DNA of 64,000 bases, from NCBI GenBank assembly GCA_018241665.1, contig JAFEDK010000019.1, positions 178,077 to 242,076 on the forward strand, written 5' to 3'. Under the pieces are notes generated by a model. The model was not told the DNA's origin, did no database searches, and worked only from the letters and a program-made list of their open reading frames with translations. Shown here piece after piece: positions 9,188 to 17,646 of this stretch. Source of the DNA: Pseudomonadota bacterium. GTDB lineage: Bacteria; Pseudomonadota; Gammaproteobacteria; Burkholderiales; Rhodocyclaceae. Both the position numbers and the translations under genes were made by a program. Each line of letters opens with the position of its first letter. Within the stretch, counting starts at the first letter, position 1.

Positions 9188-9457
9188 ATGCCACGCCAGG
9201 AAGCCGAAATCATCAACAAGCTGGGCCTGCACGCCCGCGCCTCCGCCAAGCTGACCCAGACCGCCAGCGCCTATGAAAGCGACGTCTGGCTCGAACGCAA
9301 CGGCAGGCGGGTCAACGCCAAGAGCATCATGGGCGTCATGATGCTGGCCGCCGCCAAAGGCAGCACGATCACCATCGATACTGACGGCCGCGATGCCGAT
9401 CAGGCCATGTCCGCCCTCGTCGCCCTCATCGCCGACAAGTTCGGGGAAGGCGAATGA
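9188..9457 (+). CDS. ptsH: HPr phosphocarrier protein
   Basis: HPr relays phosphate from enzyme I to EIIA. The 89-residue protein has the active-site histidine in NKLGLHARASAKL (about residue 16) and the serine-46 region KSIMGVMMLAA that HPr kinase can modify in organisms possessing it. A GAGGAAGAAG ribosome-binding stretch lies just before the ATG. It sits between EIIA and enzyme I genes in the same orientation, completing a three-protein relay. Confidence 0.95.
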   Translation: MPRQEAEIINKLGLHARASAKLTQTASAYESDVWLERNGRRVNAKSIMGVMMLAAAKGSTITIDTDGRDADQAMSALVALIADKFGEGE

Positions 9458-9521
9458 CAAGCCACGCCACCTCCATCAGCCCCCGTCCGGTAAGTCTGTC
9501 GTCTGCCGAACGGGTGCCGGG

Positions 9522-11243
9522 ATGAGCTTCACCGTACACGGACTCGCGGTCTCCCAGGGCATCGCCATCGGCCATGCCCATCTGGTTTCCCACGCGCTGC
9601 TGGAAGTCGCCCATTTCACGATTGCCCCCAAGCATGTGGAGGCCGAAGTCGCGCGCTTGCTCGAGGCCACCGCAACGGTCAAGACGGAGCTGGCCAGTCT
9701 GAAGGCTTCCACCAGCAGCGGCGCAGCCCCGTCTGAGGTGGACGCCTTCATCGGCATGCACATCATGATCCTGCAGGATCCGATGCTCGTCGATGCGGCC
9801 GCCAACCTGATCCGCACCCGTCGCGCCAACGCCGAATGGGCGATGGTCCAGCAGATGGAACAGTTGGTGGAGCAGTTCGAGGCCATCGAAGACGCCTACC
9901 TGCGCGAGCGCAAGGCCGACGTGGTGCAGGTTGTGGAGCGGGTCGTCAAAGTCCTGCTCGGCCATCCGGGCCACCTGCCGCCCAAGCGCAAGGATGGGCT
10001 GGGCACCATCGTCGTCGCCCACGACCTGTCGCCGACCGACACCATCGGCTTCAAGGACCACGCCGTCGCCGGCTTCATCACCGACGCGGGCGGCCCCACT
10101 GGCCATACCGCCATCGTCGCCCGCAGCCTGTCGATCCCGGCGGTGGTGGCGCTGCGCCACATCCGCCACGTGGTCAAGGACGACGAGCTGATCATCATCG
10201 ACGGGACCCGCGGCGTCGTCATCGTCGATCCGGACGACCGGGTCCTCGAGGAATACCGCCTGCGCAAGGCCGAGGTGGAGCTCGAACGCTCCAAGCTCAA
10301 GCGCCTCAAGTCGATGCGCGCGGCCACCCTCGACGGCGAGGAAGTGCAGATCCTCGCCAACATCGAGCTGCCGCCGGACGCCACCCAGGCCAAGAACGTG
10401 GAAGCCGACGGCGTCGGCCTGTTCCGCACCGAATTCCTGTTCATGAGCCGGGACACATGGCCGGACGAGGACGAACAGTTCGAAGCCTACAAGACGGTGG
10501 TAAAGACAATGGCCGGCAGGCCGGTCACCGTGCGCACCCTCGACGTGGGCGCCGACAAGGAACTCGAGGGCGCCACCCGCCCGGAGGACAACCCGGCCCT
10601 CGGCCTGCGGGCGATCCGCTACTGCCTGGCCGAACCGAAGATGTTCCTCACCCAGCTGCGTGCGCTGCTGCGGGCCAGCCACTTCGGCAAGTTAAAGATC
10701 CTGATCCCGATGCTGGCCAGCAGCAACGAGATCGACCAGACCCTGATCCTGCTCGAAAAGGCCAAGACCCAGCTGCGCGAGCGCAAGATCAAGTTCGACG
10801 AGGCCGTGCCGGTCGGCGGCATGATCGAGGTTCCGGCCGCCGCACTGTGCCTGGGCGCCTTCACCAAGCGCCTGCAGTTCCTGTCTATCGGCACCAACGA
10901 CCTAATCCAGTACACGCTGGCCATCGACCGTGGCAACGAGGCCGTCGCCCACCTCTACAACCCGCTGCACCCGGCGGTGCTACGCCTGATCCACCAGACC
11001 ATCCAGGCCGGCGTGAAGGCCGGCATCCCGGTGTCTGTGTGTGGCGAGATGGCCGGCGATCCGGACTGCGCCCGCCTGTTGATCGGCATGGGCCTGCGCC
11101 AGTTCTCGATGCATCCGGCGCAGATCCTCGAGGTCAAGCAGGCCATCCTGCGCGCCGACGCCGCCGACCTCACCGCCAAGGTGCAACGCCTGCTCAAGCT
11201 GGACGACCCCGACCGGGTCCGCGAGGCGGTCGAGAAGCTGTAA
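9522..11243 (+). CDS. ptsI: PTS enzyme I (phosphoenolpyruvate-protein phosphotransferase)
   Basis: Enzyme I takes phosphate from phosphoenolpyruvate and passes it to HPr. The 573-residue protein begins MSFTVHGLAVSQGIAIG, typical of the family. The phospho-histidine motif is GGPTGHTAIVARS (about residue 190), followed by the PEP-binding barrel with FRTEFLFMSRDTWP, CGEMAGDP and LSIGTNDLIQYTLAIDRGN. ATG 9522 was preferred because the in-frame extension upstream overlaps ptsH. Enzyme I is the end of the gene group; a repeat-rich 435-base gap follows. Confidence 0.95.
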   Translation: MSFTVHGLAVSQGIAIGHAHLVSHALLEVAHFTIAPKHVEAEVARLLEATATVKTELASLKASTSSGAAPSEVDAFIGMHIMILQDPMLVDAAANLIRTRRANAEWAMVQQMEQLVEQFEAIEDAYLRERKADVVQVVERVVKVLLGHPGHLPPKRKDGLGTIVVAHDLSPTDTIGFKDHAVAGFITDAGGPTGHTAIVARSLSIPAVVALRHIRHVVKDDELIIIDGTRGVVIVDPDDRVLEEYRLRKAEVELERSKLKRLKSMRAATLDGEEVQILANIELPPDATQAKNVEADGVGLFRTEFLFMSRDTWPDEDEQFEAYKTVVKTMAGRPVTVRTLDVGADKELEGATRPEDNPALGLRAIRYCLAEPKMFLTQLRALLRASHFGKLKILIPMLASSNEIDQTLILLEKAKTQLRERKIKFDEAVPVGGMIEVPAAALCLGAFTKRLQFLSIGTNDLIQYTLAIDRGNEAVAHLYNPLHPAVLRLIHQTIQAGVKAGIPVSVCGEMAGDPDCARLLIGMGLRQFSMHPAQILEVKQAILRADAADLTAKVQRLLKLDDPDRVREAVEKL

Positions 11244-11275
11244 GGCCGGTGGCGGGGAAGGCACAGGCACACTGC

Positions 11276-11339
11276 CTGTGGGGCTTCTGTGGGGCTTCTG
11301 TGGGGCTTCTGTGGGGCTTCTGTGGGGCTTCTGTGGGGG
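11276..11339 (+). repeat. 11-bp tandem repeat (five full copies plus a partial) leading into a REP pair
   Basis: Five perfect copies of CTGTGGGGCTT run from 11276 to 11330. A sixth begins and merges into the CTGTGGGGGCGAATTC head of the REP-like element. The unit looks like an expanded copy of the REP flank, and shorter duplications of the same kind occur beside other copies. It lies 32 bases after the ptsI stop. Confidence 0.95.
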
Positions 11340-11400
11340 CGAATTCATTCGCCCGCGGACTTCGCTCAAGCGGCTGCGGGCGAATGAATTCGCCCCCACA
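11334..11400. repeat. REP-like inverted pair
   Basis: The left arm is GTGGGGGCGAATTCATTCGC and the right arm is its reverse complement, with a 25-30 base spacer. Each arm is itself a hairpin (GGGCGAAT/ATTCGCCC). The right flank repeats a CCCACAGTCT-type segment twice. From 11401 to about 11560 I see no gene or further signal. Confidence 0.95.
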
Positions 11401-11562
11401 GTCTTCCCCCCACAGTCTCCTACCCCCTCACAATCCTGCTCCCCACTCCCCTGCCTCTGCGCCCGTCGCCCTCTCTTTCACCACCGGTCGAGAAGCTTTG
11501 ACGCGGCGGCGACCGGCGGCCGGTTTGACTTGCCGCCGGCCATCGCGCTACTCTTCACCCCA

Positions 11563-11622
11563 CAGCGCCGATTTGAATCCTTCAGCTTGCGGGCGCTTTA
11601 CAAGTACGGCTAAAGCGACGGC
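11563..11622 (+). promoter_or_regulatory. SAM-II (SAM-alpha, metA-type) riboswitch
   Basis: The aptamer stem P1 is formed by AGCGCC (11564-11569) and GGCGCT (11592-11597), perfectly complementary. The P1 loop begins with conserved GATTTG (11570) and ends with GCTTGCGG. The 3' strand carries the conserved CAAG and GGCTAAAGCG (11609-11618), which folds back as the pseudoknot in known SAM-II structures. Order, spacing and location upstream of metX, a classic SAM-II target, all agree. Binding of S-adenosylmethionine would repress metX-metW. This was identified by eye against remembered consensus, not with a covariance model. Confidence 0.82.
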
Positions 11623-11624
11623 AG

Positions 11625-11657
11625 CCCAGTCCGCGACCGTTCGCCGGCTGGGTTTTT
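11625..11657 (+). terminator. Intrinsic terminator / probable riboswitch expression platform
   Basis: CCCAGTCCGCGA pairs with TCGCCGGCTGGG around the loop CCGT, giving a 12-position stem with one C-C mismatch. It is followed at once by TTTTT. It lies a few bases after the SAM-II aptamer and before the metX start, so it could attenuate metX transcription when SAM is bound. An antiterminator partner was not worked out. Confidence 0.75.
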
Positions 11658-11678
11658 CGTTTCCGGGACGAAACTGAG

Positions 11679-12800
11679 ATGACACAAGAACAATCCGTCG
11701 GAATCGTGGTGCCGCAGACGGCCCACTTCAGCACACCCCTGCCCCTCAAGAGCGGCGGCACCCTCGCCGAGTACGACCTGGTCTATGAGACCTACGGCAC
11801 CCTCAACGCCGCACGCAGCAACGCGGTGCTGGTCTGCCACGCGCTGTCCGGCTCCCACCACGTGGCCGGCCGGTACGCCGATGGCACCCTCGGCTGGTGG
11901 GACAACCTGGTTGGCCCCGGCAAGCCCCTCGACACCGAGCGCTTCTTCGTGATCGGGGTGAACAACCTCGGCGGCTGTTACGGCAGCTCCGGCCCCAACT
12001 CGATCAACCCGGCCACCGGCAAGCCCTGGGGCGCCGACTTCCCCTTCGTCACCGTCGAAGACTGGGTCGATGCCCAGGCCCGTCTGGCCGACCAGCTCGG
12101 CATCGAGCGCTTCGCCGCGGTGGTCGGCGGCAGCCTCGGCGGCATGCAGGCGCTGTCATGGACGCTGCAGTATCCAGACCGGGTCGCCCACGCGCTGGTG
12201 ATCGCCTCCGCCCCCAAGCTCACCGCCCAGAACATCGCCTTCAACGAAGTGGCGCGCCAGGCCATCCTGAAGGACCCCGAGTTCCACGGCGGCCACTACT
12301 ACGAGCACGGCGTGGTACCGACCCGTGGCCTGGCGCTGGCGCGCATGGTCGGCCACATCACCTACCTGTCGGACGACGCGATGGGCCAGAAATTCGGCCG
12401 CACGCTGCGCCACGAAAAGCCGGTGTTCAGCTATGACGTGGAATTCGAGATCGAGTCCTACCTGCGCTACCAGGGCGACAAGTTCGCCGGTTTCTTCGAC
12501 GCCAACACCTACCTGCTGACCACCAAGGCCCTCGACTACTACGACCCGGCCTTCGACTACGACGGCGACCTGGTGGCCGCCCTCGGCCGCGCCAAGGCCG
12601 ACTACCTGGTGGTGTCCTTCAGCACCGACTGGCGCTTCGCCCCGTCGCGCAGCCGGGAGATCGTCTACGCGCTGATGCACAGCGACCGGCGGGTCAGCTA
12701 CGCCGAGATCGACTGTCCGGCCGGGCACGACTCCTTCCTCCTCGACGATGCCCAGTACCACGCGGTGCTGCGTGCCTACATCGACAACATCAAGCTGTGA
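11679..12800 (+). CDS. metX: Homoserine O-acetyl/succinyltransferase MetX
   Basis: MetX acylates homoserine, the first committed step of methionine synthesis. The 373-residue alpha/beta-hydrolase has the oxyanion segment [12 protein letters not shown], the nucleophile elbow [14 protein letters not shown] with catalytic serine near residue 150, and the C-terminal AGHDSFLLD holding the histidine and nearby acid. The acyl donor (acetyl- or succinyl-CoA) cannot be decided from motifs alone. A SAM-II riboswitch and terminator precede it. metW follows 99 bases later, matching the known MetX-MetW partnership. Confidence 0.95.
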   Translation: MTQEQSVGIVVPQTAHFSTPLPLKSGGTLAEYDLVYETYGTLNAARSNAVLVCHALSGSHHVAGRYADGTLGWWDNLVGPGKPLDTERFFVIGVNNLGGCYGSSGPNSINPATGKPWGADFPFVTVEDWVDAQARLADQLGIERFAAVVGGSLGGMQALSWTLQYPDRVAHALVIASAPKLTAQNIAFNEVARQAILKDPEFHGGHYYEHGVVPTRGLALARMVGHITYLSDDAMGQKFGRTLRHEKPVFSYDVEFEIESYLRYQGDKFAGFFDANTYLLTTKALDYYDPAFDYDGDLVAALGRAKADYLVVSFSTDWRFAPSRSREIVYALMHSDRRVSYAEIDCPAGHDSFLLDDAQYHAVLRAYIDNIKL

Positions 12801-12818
12801 GGTGACGGCCCCCGCCGA

Positions 12819-12888
12819 CCTGCCGCTCCGCGCCAGGCCCCCCCGAGGGGGGTCAAGAAAACTCGGGGCGGCCCTTCGTTTTCTTGAG
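12819..12888. repeat. Second intergenic repeat family, copy A (metX-metW gap)
   Basis: The segment from CCTGCCGCTCCGCGC through GGGGCGGCCCTTCG closely matches another copy at 33566-33633. It contains an extra perfect inverted repeat, CAAGAAAAC/GTTTTCTTG, around a GC-rich loop, forming a stable hairpin just upstream of the metW ribosome-binding site. Confidence 0.75.
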
Positions 12889-12899
12889 AGAGCACGAAA

Positions 12900-13502
12900 A
12901 TGAGTTTCCAGCGTTACGACTACGATGTGATCTCCAACTGGATCGAGCCCGGCGAGCGGATCCTCGATCTCGGTTGCGGCGACGGCAGCCTGCTGCGCTA
13001 CCTGAAGGAGCGCCGCCAGGTTCGCGGCTACGGTGTCGAGAACGACCCCGAGCGGGTCCTGGCCTGCGCGCGCAACGGCATCAACGTGATCCAGATCGAC
13101 CTCGAGCAAGGCCTTGCCGGCTTCGACGACGGCTTCTTCGACCACGTCATCATGAGCCTGTCGCTGCAGGCCATGCGCAACACCCAGGGCATCCTCAAGG
13201 AGATGCTGCGGGTCGGCCACGAGGCGGTGGTGAGCTTCCCCAACTTCGCCTACTGGCGCCATCGCCAGGCCATCCTCAACGGCCACATGCCGGTTTCCAA
13301 GAACCTGCCCTACCAGTGGTACGACACGCCCAACGTGCGCTTCTTCACCATTGCCGACTTCGAAACCCTGTGCGAACAGGAAGGCATCGCGATCCATGAA
13401 CGGCTGGCCTTCGACGAGGACAAGGTGATCGTCGAGGAGCCCAACTTCCTGGCCAGCGTGGCCCTCTACCGCCTCGGCCGCAATGGCTCTGTAGCCGGCT
13501 GA
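12900..13502 (+). CDS. metW: Methionine biosynthesis protein MetW
   Basis: MetW has a class I methyltransferase fold and in several proteobacteria is needed to activate MetX. The 200-residue protein has the SAM-binding motif ILDLGCGDGSLLRYL near residue 25 and the characteristic VVSFPNFAYWRHR and PYQWYDTPNVRFFT blocks. It sits directly downstream of metX in the same orientation, so the SAM-II riboswitch would govern both. Whether it methylates anything is not known from sequence. Confidence 0.95.
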   Translation: MSFQRYDYDVISNWIEPGERILDLGCGDGSLLRYLKERRQVRGYGVENDPERVLACARNGINVIQIDLEQGLAGFDDGFFDHVIMSLSLQAMRNTQGILKEMLRVGHEAVVSFPNFAYWRHRQAILNGHMPVSKNLPYQWYDTPNVRFFTIADFETLCEQEGIAIHERLAFDEDKVIVEEPNFLASVALYRLGRNGSVAG

Positions 13503-13561
13503 CGGCCCGGCGGGGATTGCTCTATCATCGCCGGCGAAACGAACAATACCCGGAGAGAATC

Positions 13562-14425
13562 ATGAGCACCCCGCAAGCCGGCATCCTGCAGCCGCTGCCG
13601 CCCCTCGCCCGCTACCTGTCCTTTTCCCTCCAGCCCGACAGCGACGTATCCGCCGGCCTCGCGGCCCTGCAGGCCGTCGTGGACGGCGAGCGCACCGTGG
13701 CCGGCATCGGCCTGGCTCCGGTCACGGCCCTCGGCAAAAAGGTCGCCGGCCTCAAGCCCTTCCCGCCGCTCAACGGCCCCGGCGTGGAACTGCCCTCGAC
13801 GCCCTTCGCGCTGTGGCTGTGGCTGCGCGGCGAGGACCGCGGCGAACTGCTGCACCGGGCCCGCCATCTCGAGGAAGCCCTGGCCCCGGTGTTCCAGCTG
13901 GAAGAATCCTGGGACGCCTTCAAGCATGACGGCGGCCGCGACCTCAGCGGCTACGAGGATGGCACCGAGAACCCCACCGACGAAGCCGCTATTGAGGCCG
14001 CAATCGCTGCCGACGGCTCCAGCTTCGTCGCCGTGCAGCGCTGGATCCACGATTTCCGCCGCCTCGAAGCGATGGCGCCGGAGGAGCGCGACGACTGCAT
14101 CGGCCGCCGCCGTTCCGACAACGAGGAACTCGACGACGCCCCCGCATCGGCCCACGTGAAGCGCACCGCCCAGGAGAGCTTCAGCCCGGAGGCCTTCGTG
14201 CTGCGCCGCTCGCTGCCGTGGGTGGAAGGCCGCGACGCCGGCCTGATGTTCGTCGCCTTCGGCCACACGCTGGACGCCTTCCAGGCCCAGATGCGCCGCA
14301 TGGTCGGCCTGGAGGACGGCATCGTGGACGCGCTGTTCCGCTTCACGCGGCCGCTGTCCGGCAGCTATTTCTGGTGTCCGCCGATAAAGGACGGCAAGCT
14401 GGACCTGTCCCGCCTGCAGGCGTAA
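13562..14425 (+). CDS. Dyp-type peroxidase
   Basis: This heme peroxidase has 287 residues. The GXXDG signature appears as GYEDGTENP (about residue 137), whose aspartate is the distal acid. A later histidine in PASAHVKRTA is the likely heme ligand, and a conserved arginine lies further on. No signal peptide or Tat motif is visible, so it is probably a cytoplasmic YfeX-like (class B) enzyme. A CGGAGAGAATC ribosome site precedes ATG 13562. Neighbours do not include an encapsulin gene, so cargo packaging is unsupported here. Confidence 0.9.
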   Translation: MSTPQAGILQPLPPLARYLSFSLQPDSDVSAGLAALQAVVDGERTVAGIGLAPVTALGKKVAGLKPFPPLNGPGVELPSTPFALWLWLRGEDRGELLHRARHLEEALAPVFQLEESWDAFKHDGGRDLSGYEDGTENPTDEAAIEAAIAADGSSFVAVQRWIHDFRRLEAMAPEERDDCIGRRRSDNEELDDAPASAHVKRTAQESFSPEAFVLRRSLPWVEGRDAGLMFVAFGHTLDAFQAQMRRMVGLEDGIVDALFRFTRPLSGSYFWCPPIKDGKLDLSRLQA

Positions 14426-14449
14426 GAACAGCCGGACGGCCCTGTCCGC

Positions 14450-15319
14450 TCAATCCCCGCCCAGTTCCTCGAGTCGGGCAGCCTCCTGGCGAGCCCGCCG
14501 TTCGGCATCTTCATCCTTCGCCGCGTCAATGACCTGCATGACTTCATCCAGGTCCACGTCCCGCACCGCCTCCTCGAAACGGCCCGTCAGAAGGCTTTCC
14601 GGGTGAAGCGCACCGGTCTCGTAAAGGGACCAGATCTCAGGGCCGTAGCGGGTCTCCAGCAACACCGGAGCGAACTGGCCGAAGTAGCTGGCCAGGTTGT
14701 CCACGTCCCGCTCCAGCATCCGCCTGGCGTTGTTGTTGGCCGCGGCATCCACCGCCTGGGGCAGGTCGATGATGACCGGGCCGTTTGCATCCACCAGCAC
14801 GTTGTACTCGGACAGGTCGCCGTGCACGATGCCGGCGCACAGCATGCGCACCACCTCGCGGATCAGGGCCGCGTGGTAGGCAAGCGCCTCCTCCTCGCTC
14901 AACGCCAGGTCATTGAGGCGCGGCGCCGGCTCGCCATCCTCGTCGGCCACCAGTTCCATCAGCAGCACGCCCTCATGGAACTGGTAGGGCTCGGGCACCC
15001 GCACGCCCGCCGCAGCGAGGCGGCGCAGCGCATCCACCTCGGCGTGCTGCCAGGCGGCCTCCTGCTCCTCGCGGCCGTAGCGGGAACGCTTGGCCATCGC
15101 TCGGGCCTGGCGGCTGTTCTTCACCTTGCGGCCCTCGGTGTAATCCACCGCGGTGTGGAAGCCACGCTTGTTGGCCTCCTTGTACACCTTGGCACAACGG
15201 ATCTCTTCGCCGCACTGGACGACGTAGACCATGGCCTCCTTGCCACTCATCAACTGACGCAGCACGCCGTCCACTAGCCCGTCGGCGACCAGCGGTTCGA
15301 TTCGGCTCGGTGTCTTCAT
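14450..15319 (-). CDS. RIO1-type atypical serine kinase
   Basis: The 289-residue protein has the RIO kinase layout: nucleotide-loop region LMSGKEAMVYVV near residue 25, the catalytic lysine in CAKVYKE, the catalytic loop HGDLSEYNVL (about residue 185) and metal-binding IIDLPQAVD. RIO kinases phosphorylate or act as ATPases on ribosome-associated substrates in eukaryotes and archaea; bacterial roles are poorly known. The ATG at 15319 has a GGAGAGGCGCG ribosome site. It overlaps the stop of a 35-residue upstream ORF. arfB lies further upstream on the same strand, hinting at a ribosome-linked context. Confidence 0.9.
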   Translation of the reverse strand: MKTPSRIEPLVADGLVDGVLRQLMSGKEAMVYVVQCGEEIRCAKVYKEANKRGFHTAVDYTEGRKVKNSRQARAMAKRSRYGREEQEAAWQHAEVDALRRLAAAGVRVPEPYQFHEGVLLMELVADEDGEPAPRLNDLALSEEEALAYHAALIREVVRMLCAGIVHGDLSEYNVLVDANGPVIIDLPQAVDAAANNNARRMLERDVDNLASYFGQFAPVLLETRYGPEIWSLYETGALHPESLLTGRFEEAVRDVDLDEVMQVIDAAKDEDAERRARQEAARLEELGGD

Positions 15320-15423
15320 ACGCGCCTCTCCGGGTGCGGCCTGGCGCCGGCCTCCAGCAACCGGGTGACGATGGAGGATTCGATGGGGGCATCCTTGCCG
15401 GGGATGGAGCTTTGGAATTGCAT
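15316..15423 (-). CDS. Small leader ORF coupled to the RIO kinase gene
   Basis: The ORF encodes 35 residues, starting MQFQSSIPGKDAPIESS. An AGGA ribosome-binding core lies eight bases before its ATG. Its TGA overlaps the RIO kinase ATG as ATGA, the arrangement of translational coupling. There is no hydrophobic segment and no obvious run of one amino acid as in attenuator peptides. I do not recognise it; it could be a real small protein or a translational leader. Confidence 0.5.
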   Translation of the reverse strand: MQFQSSIPGKDAPIESSIVTRLLEAGARPHPERRV

Positions 15424-15583
15424 GGGGTGATCCTGCGGGATGCTGCGTGAAAAAGGCTGCCGACAGTGCCACCGGATGAACGACCGGCACATGCGGGAAG
15501 AGACAGGGGAAAAACGGCGGGGCACAGCGAAAGCATGCAGCGCCCGAATAAAGCGCGAGGCGGCGATTATCCCGCATCCGGCC

Positions 15584-15994
15584 CTATTCGACACGCCCCC
15601 GGCCAGCCTTGACGGCACTACGGCGTGCCTTGCCCTCCAGCCGGCGGGTCACCGACCCACGGGTCGGCCTGGTCGCACGCCGCGCCTTCGGCACCACGGC
15701 GACACTATCGACCAGCGCCTGCAGGCGGCCCAGGGCCTCGGCGCGGTTCTTGTCGAGGCTGCGGTACTCCTGGGCCTTGATGATGACCACCCCACTCTTG
15801 CTGATGCGCTGGTCACCCAACTGGAGCAGACGCTCCTTGAAGGCGTCAGGGAGCGACGAAGCGACAATGTCGAAACGCAGATGCACCGCCGTCGACACCT
15901 TGTTGACGTTTTGCCCACCGGCCCCCTGGGCACGGATGGCGGTGAATTCGACTTCGTCGTCGGACACGTGGAAAGAGGGGCACATCGCTGCCAC
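15584..15994 (-). CDS. arfB: Alternative ribosome-rescue factor ArfB (YaeJ-type peptidyl-tRNA hydrolase)
   Basis: This 136-residue release-factor-like protein has the catalytic GGQ motif in [13 protein letters not shown] (about residue 26). It also has the basic C-terminal tail ([16 protein letters not shown]...) that inserts into the empty mRNA channel of stalled ribosomes. It hydrolyses peptidyl-tRNA without needing a stop codon. Length and tail match E. coli ArfB. ATG 15994 is used; the second methionine at residue 4 is an alternative. Confidence 0.94.
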   Translation of the reverse strand: MAAMCPSFHVSDDEVEFTAIRAQGAGGQNVNKVSTAVHLRFDIVASSLPDAFKERLLQLGDQRISKSGVVIIKAQEYRSLDKNRAEALGRLQALVDSVAVVPKARRATRPTRGSVTRRLEGKARRSAVKAGRGRVE

Positions 15995-16024
15995 TTTACC
16001 CGATGCGCGGCCCCCGGCGCCCCG

Positions 16025-16438
16025 TCACGACGCCACGGTCACCATCCACAGCACCCCGAAACGGTCCGTCACCATGCCGAAACAGGGTGACCAGAAAGTC
16101 TTGCCGAGCGGCATCTGCACCTGCCCGCCCTCCGCCAGGGCCGTAAAGAATTTCTCGGCCACCGCGGGATCGGCTGGCGCGACGGACAAGGCGAAGCCCT
16201 GGAACGGCGTACTGCCCTGGCAGCGCCCGTCGGAGGCCATCACCAGAGCGTCGCCGATGCGGAAACTGCAGTGCAGAACCTTGTCTTCCGAACCCGGCGG
16301 CAGCATGCCCGGCGGCGGCGGTTCGGGGTTGTCCCGGTTGCGCATCAGCATGTCCACCTGGGCACCGAGAGCGTGCTGGTAGAACTGGACGGCCTCTTCG
16401 CAGCGGCCATCGAAGAACAGGTAGGGATTCACTTGCAT
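16025..16438 (-). CDS. VOC-family protein (PhnB/YjdN-like)
   Basis: This 137-residue single-domain vicinal-oxygen-chelate protein begins MQVNPYLFFDGRCEEAVQFY and ends WSPCFGMVTDRFGVLWMV, the typical YjdN/PhnB-like signature. Family members are structurally related to glyoxalases but most have no known reaction. ATG 16438 is preceded by AAGGAGGCTTGCG, a strong ribosome site, and upstream in-frame codons would run into the divergent promoter region. It is transcribed away from the RlmN-like gene. Confidence 0.88.
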   Translation of the reverse strand: MQVNPYLFFDGRCEEAVQFYQHALGAQVDMLMRNRDNPEPPPPGMLPPGSEDKVLHCSFRIGDALVMASDGRCQGSTPFQGFALSVAPADPAVAEKFFTALAEGGQVQMPLGKTFWSPCFGMVTDRFGVLWMVTVAS

Positions 16439-16582
16439 CGCAAGCCTCCTTGTCAGGGCTTGGGCCGGAGGCCCAATGGTCAAGGTGTAGGCGATAGCGG
16501 CGCCGACGTCCACCGAGAGAGCGCTCATCATGGTCGATGCGGATGCCGCGGTATCGACCCAGTTGCTATCATTCGCCCCCTC

Positions 16583-17620
16583 ATGCGTATCGAACACCTC
16601 CGCCAGCGCCTTGCCGATCTGGGCGCCAAACCCGTGCATATCCAGCGCGTACTACGCGCGTGGACGCACGCCCTGCCCCTCGACACCGGCCCCTCGCGGC
16701 GCGGACCAATGCTGCCGCAGGCTGTCGTGGACGCCCTGCCAGCCCTCACCGCAGAGCTCGCCAGCCTGGCCCAGGTACGCTCGGAACACCCCGGCGACGA
16801 CGGCTCGGCGCGCCTGCTGGTGCAGCTTGCCGACAAGCAGACGGTGGAGAGCGTGCTGCTGCCGCGAGACGGCCTGTGCGTGTCCAGCCAGGTGGGCTGT
16901 GCGGTGGGCTGCCGCTTCTGCATGACCGGCCGCGACGGCCTGCTGCGCCAGGTCGGCAGCGCCGAGATCGTCGCACAGGTGGTGCTGGCCCGCGCCCGCC
17001 GGCACGTGAAGAAGGTCGTCTTCATGGGCATGGGTGAGCCGGCCCACAACCTGGACAACGTGCTCGAAGCGATCCAGCTTCTCGGCACCGAGGGCGGCAT
17101 CGGCCACAAGAACCTGGTGTTCTCGACGGTGGGCGATCCGCGGGTCTTCGAACGCCTGCCGGAAGGCCCGGTGAAACCGGCGCTGGCCCTGTCCCTGCAC
17201 ACCACCCGCGCCGACCTGCGGGCAGACCTGCTGCCGAAGGCGCCACCGCTGACGCCGGACGAGATCGTCGAACTCGGCGAAGCCTATGCCCGCGCCACCG
17301 GCTACCCGATCCAGTACCAATGGACGCTGATCGACGGCCTCAACGACACGCCGGAAGAACTCGACGGCATCGTGCGCCTGCTGGCCGGCAAGTACGCGAT
17401 CATGAACATGATCCCCTACAACGCGGTGCCCGACCTGCCCTACCGCCGTCCGGACTGGGACAAGGCTGCTGACATCGCGCGCCAGCTCCACCGCCGCGGC
17501 ATCCTCACCAAGCTGCGCAACTCCGCCGGCCAGGACGTGGACGGCGGCTGCGGGCAACTGCGCGCCCGCGTCATCGCCGGTGAGACACCGGTACGCGTGG
17601 TACGCCGCCCGAGCGCCTGA
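16583..17620 (+). CDS. RlmN-like radical SAM RNA methyltransferase
   Basis: The 345-residue protein contains the radical SAM motif CAVGCRFCMTG (about residue 107), the upstream VSSQVG segment, VVFMGMGEPAHN, ALSLHTTRADLRADLLP, and the terminal DVDGGCGQLR whose cysteine forms the methyl-carrying intermediate in RlmN/Cfr enzymes. The substrate would be an adenosine C2 or C8 in rRNA or tRNA. It is shorter than E. coli RlmN (384) and has no ndk/pilF-type neighbours typical of the housekeeping copy, so it may be a paralogue. The start is the ATG at 16583. Confidence 0.82.
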   Translation: MRIEHLRQRLADLGAKPVHIQRVLRAWTHALPLDTGPSRRGPMLPQAVVDALPALTAELASLAQVRSEHPGDDGSARLLVQLADKQTVESVLLPRDGLCVSSQVGCAVGCRFCMTGRDGLLRQVGSAEIVAQVVLARARRHVKKVVFMGMGEPAHNLDNVLEAIQLLGTEGGIGHKNLVFSTVGDPRVFERLPEGPVKPALALSLHTTRADLRADLLPKAPPLTPDEIVELGEAYARATGYPIQYQWTLIDGLNDTPEELDGIVRLLAGKYAIMNMIPYNAVPDLPYRRPDWDKAADIARQLHRRGILTKLRNSAGQDVDGGCGQLRARVIAGETPVRVVRRPSA

Positions 17621-17646
17621 GCCTTTCCCTCCCGCCCCCGCTCTGT

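Noticed and set aside
11334-11400. REP pair as terminal inverted repeats of an insertion sequence
   Set aside because: Only 20-30 bases lie between the arms and no transposase is nearby; the many copies fit REP-type elements better.
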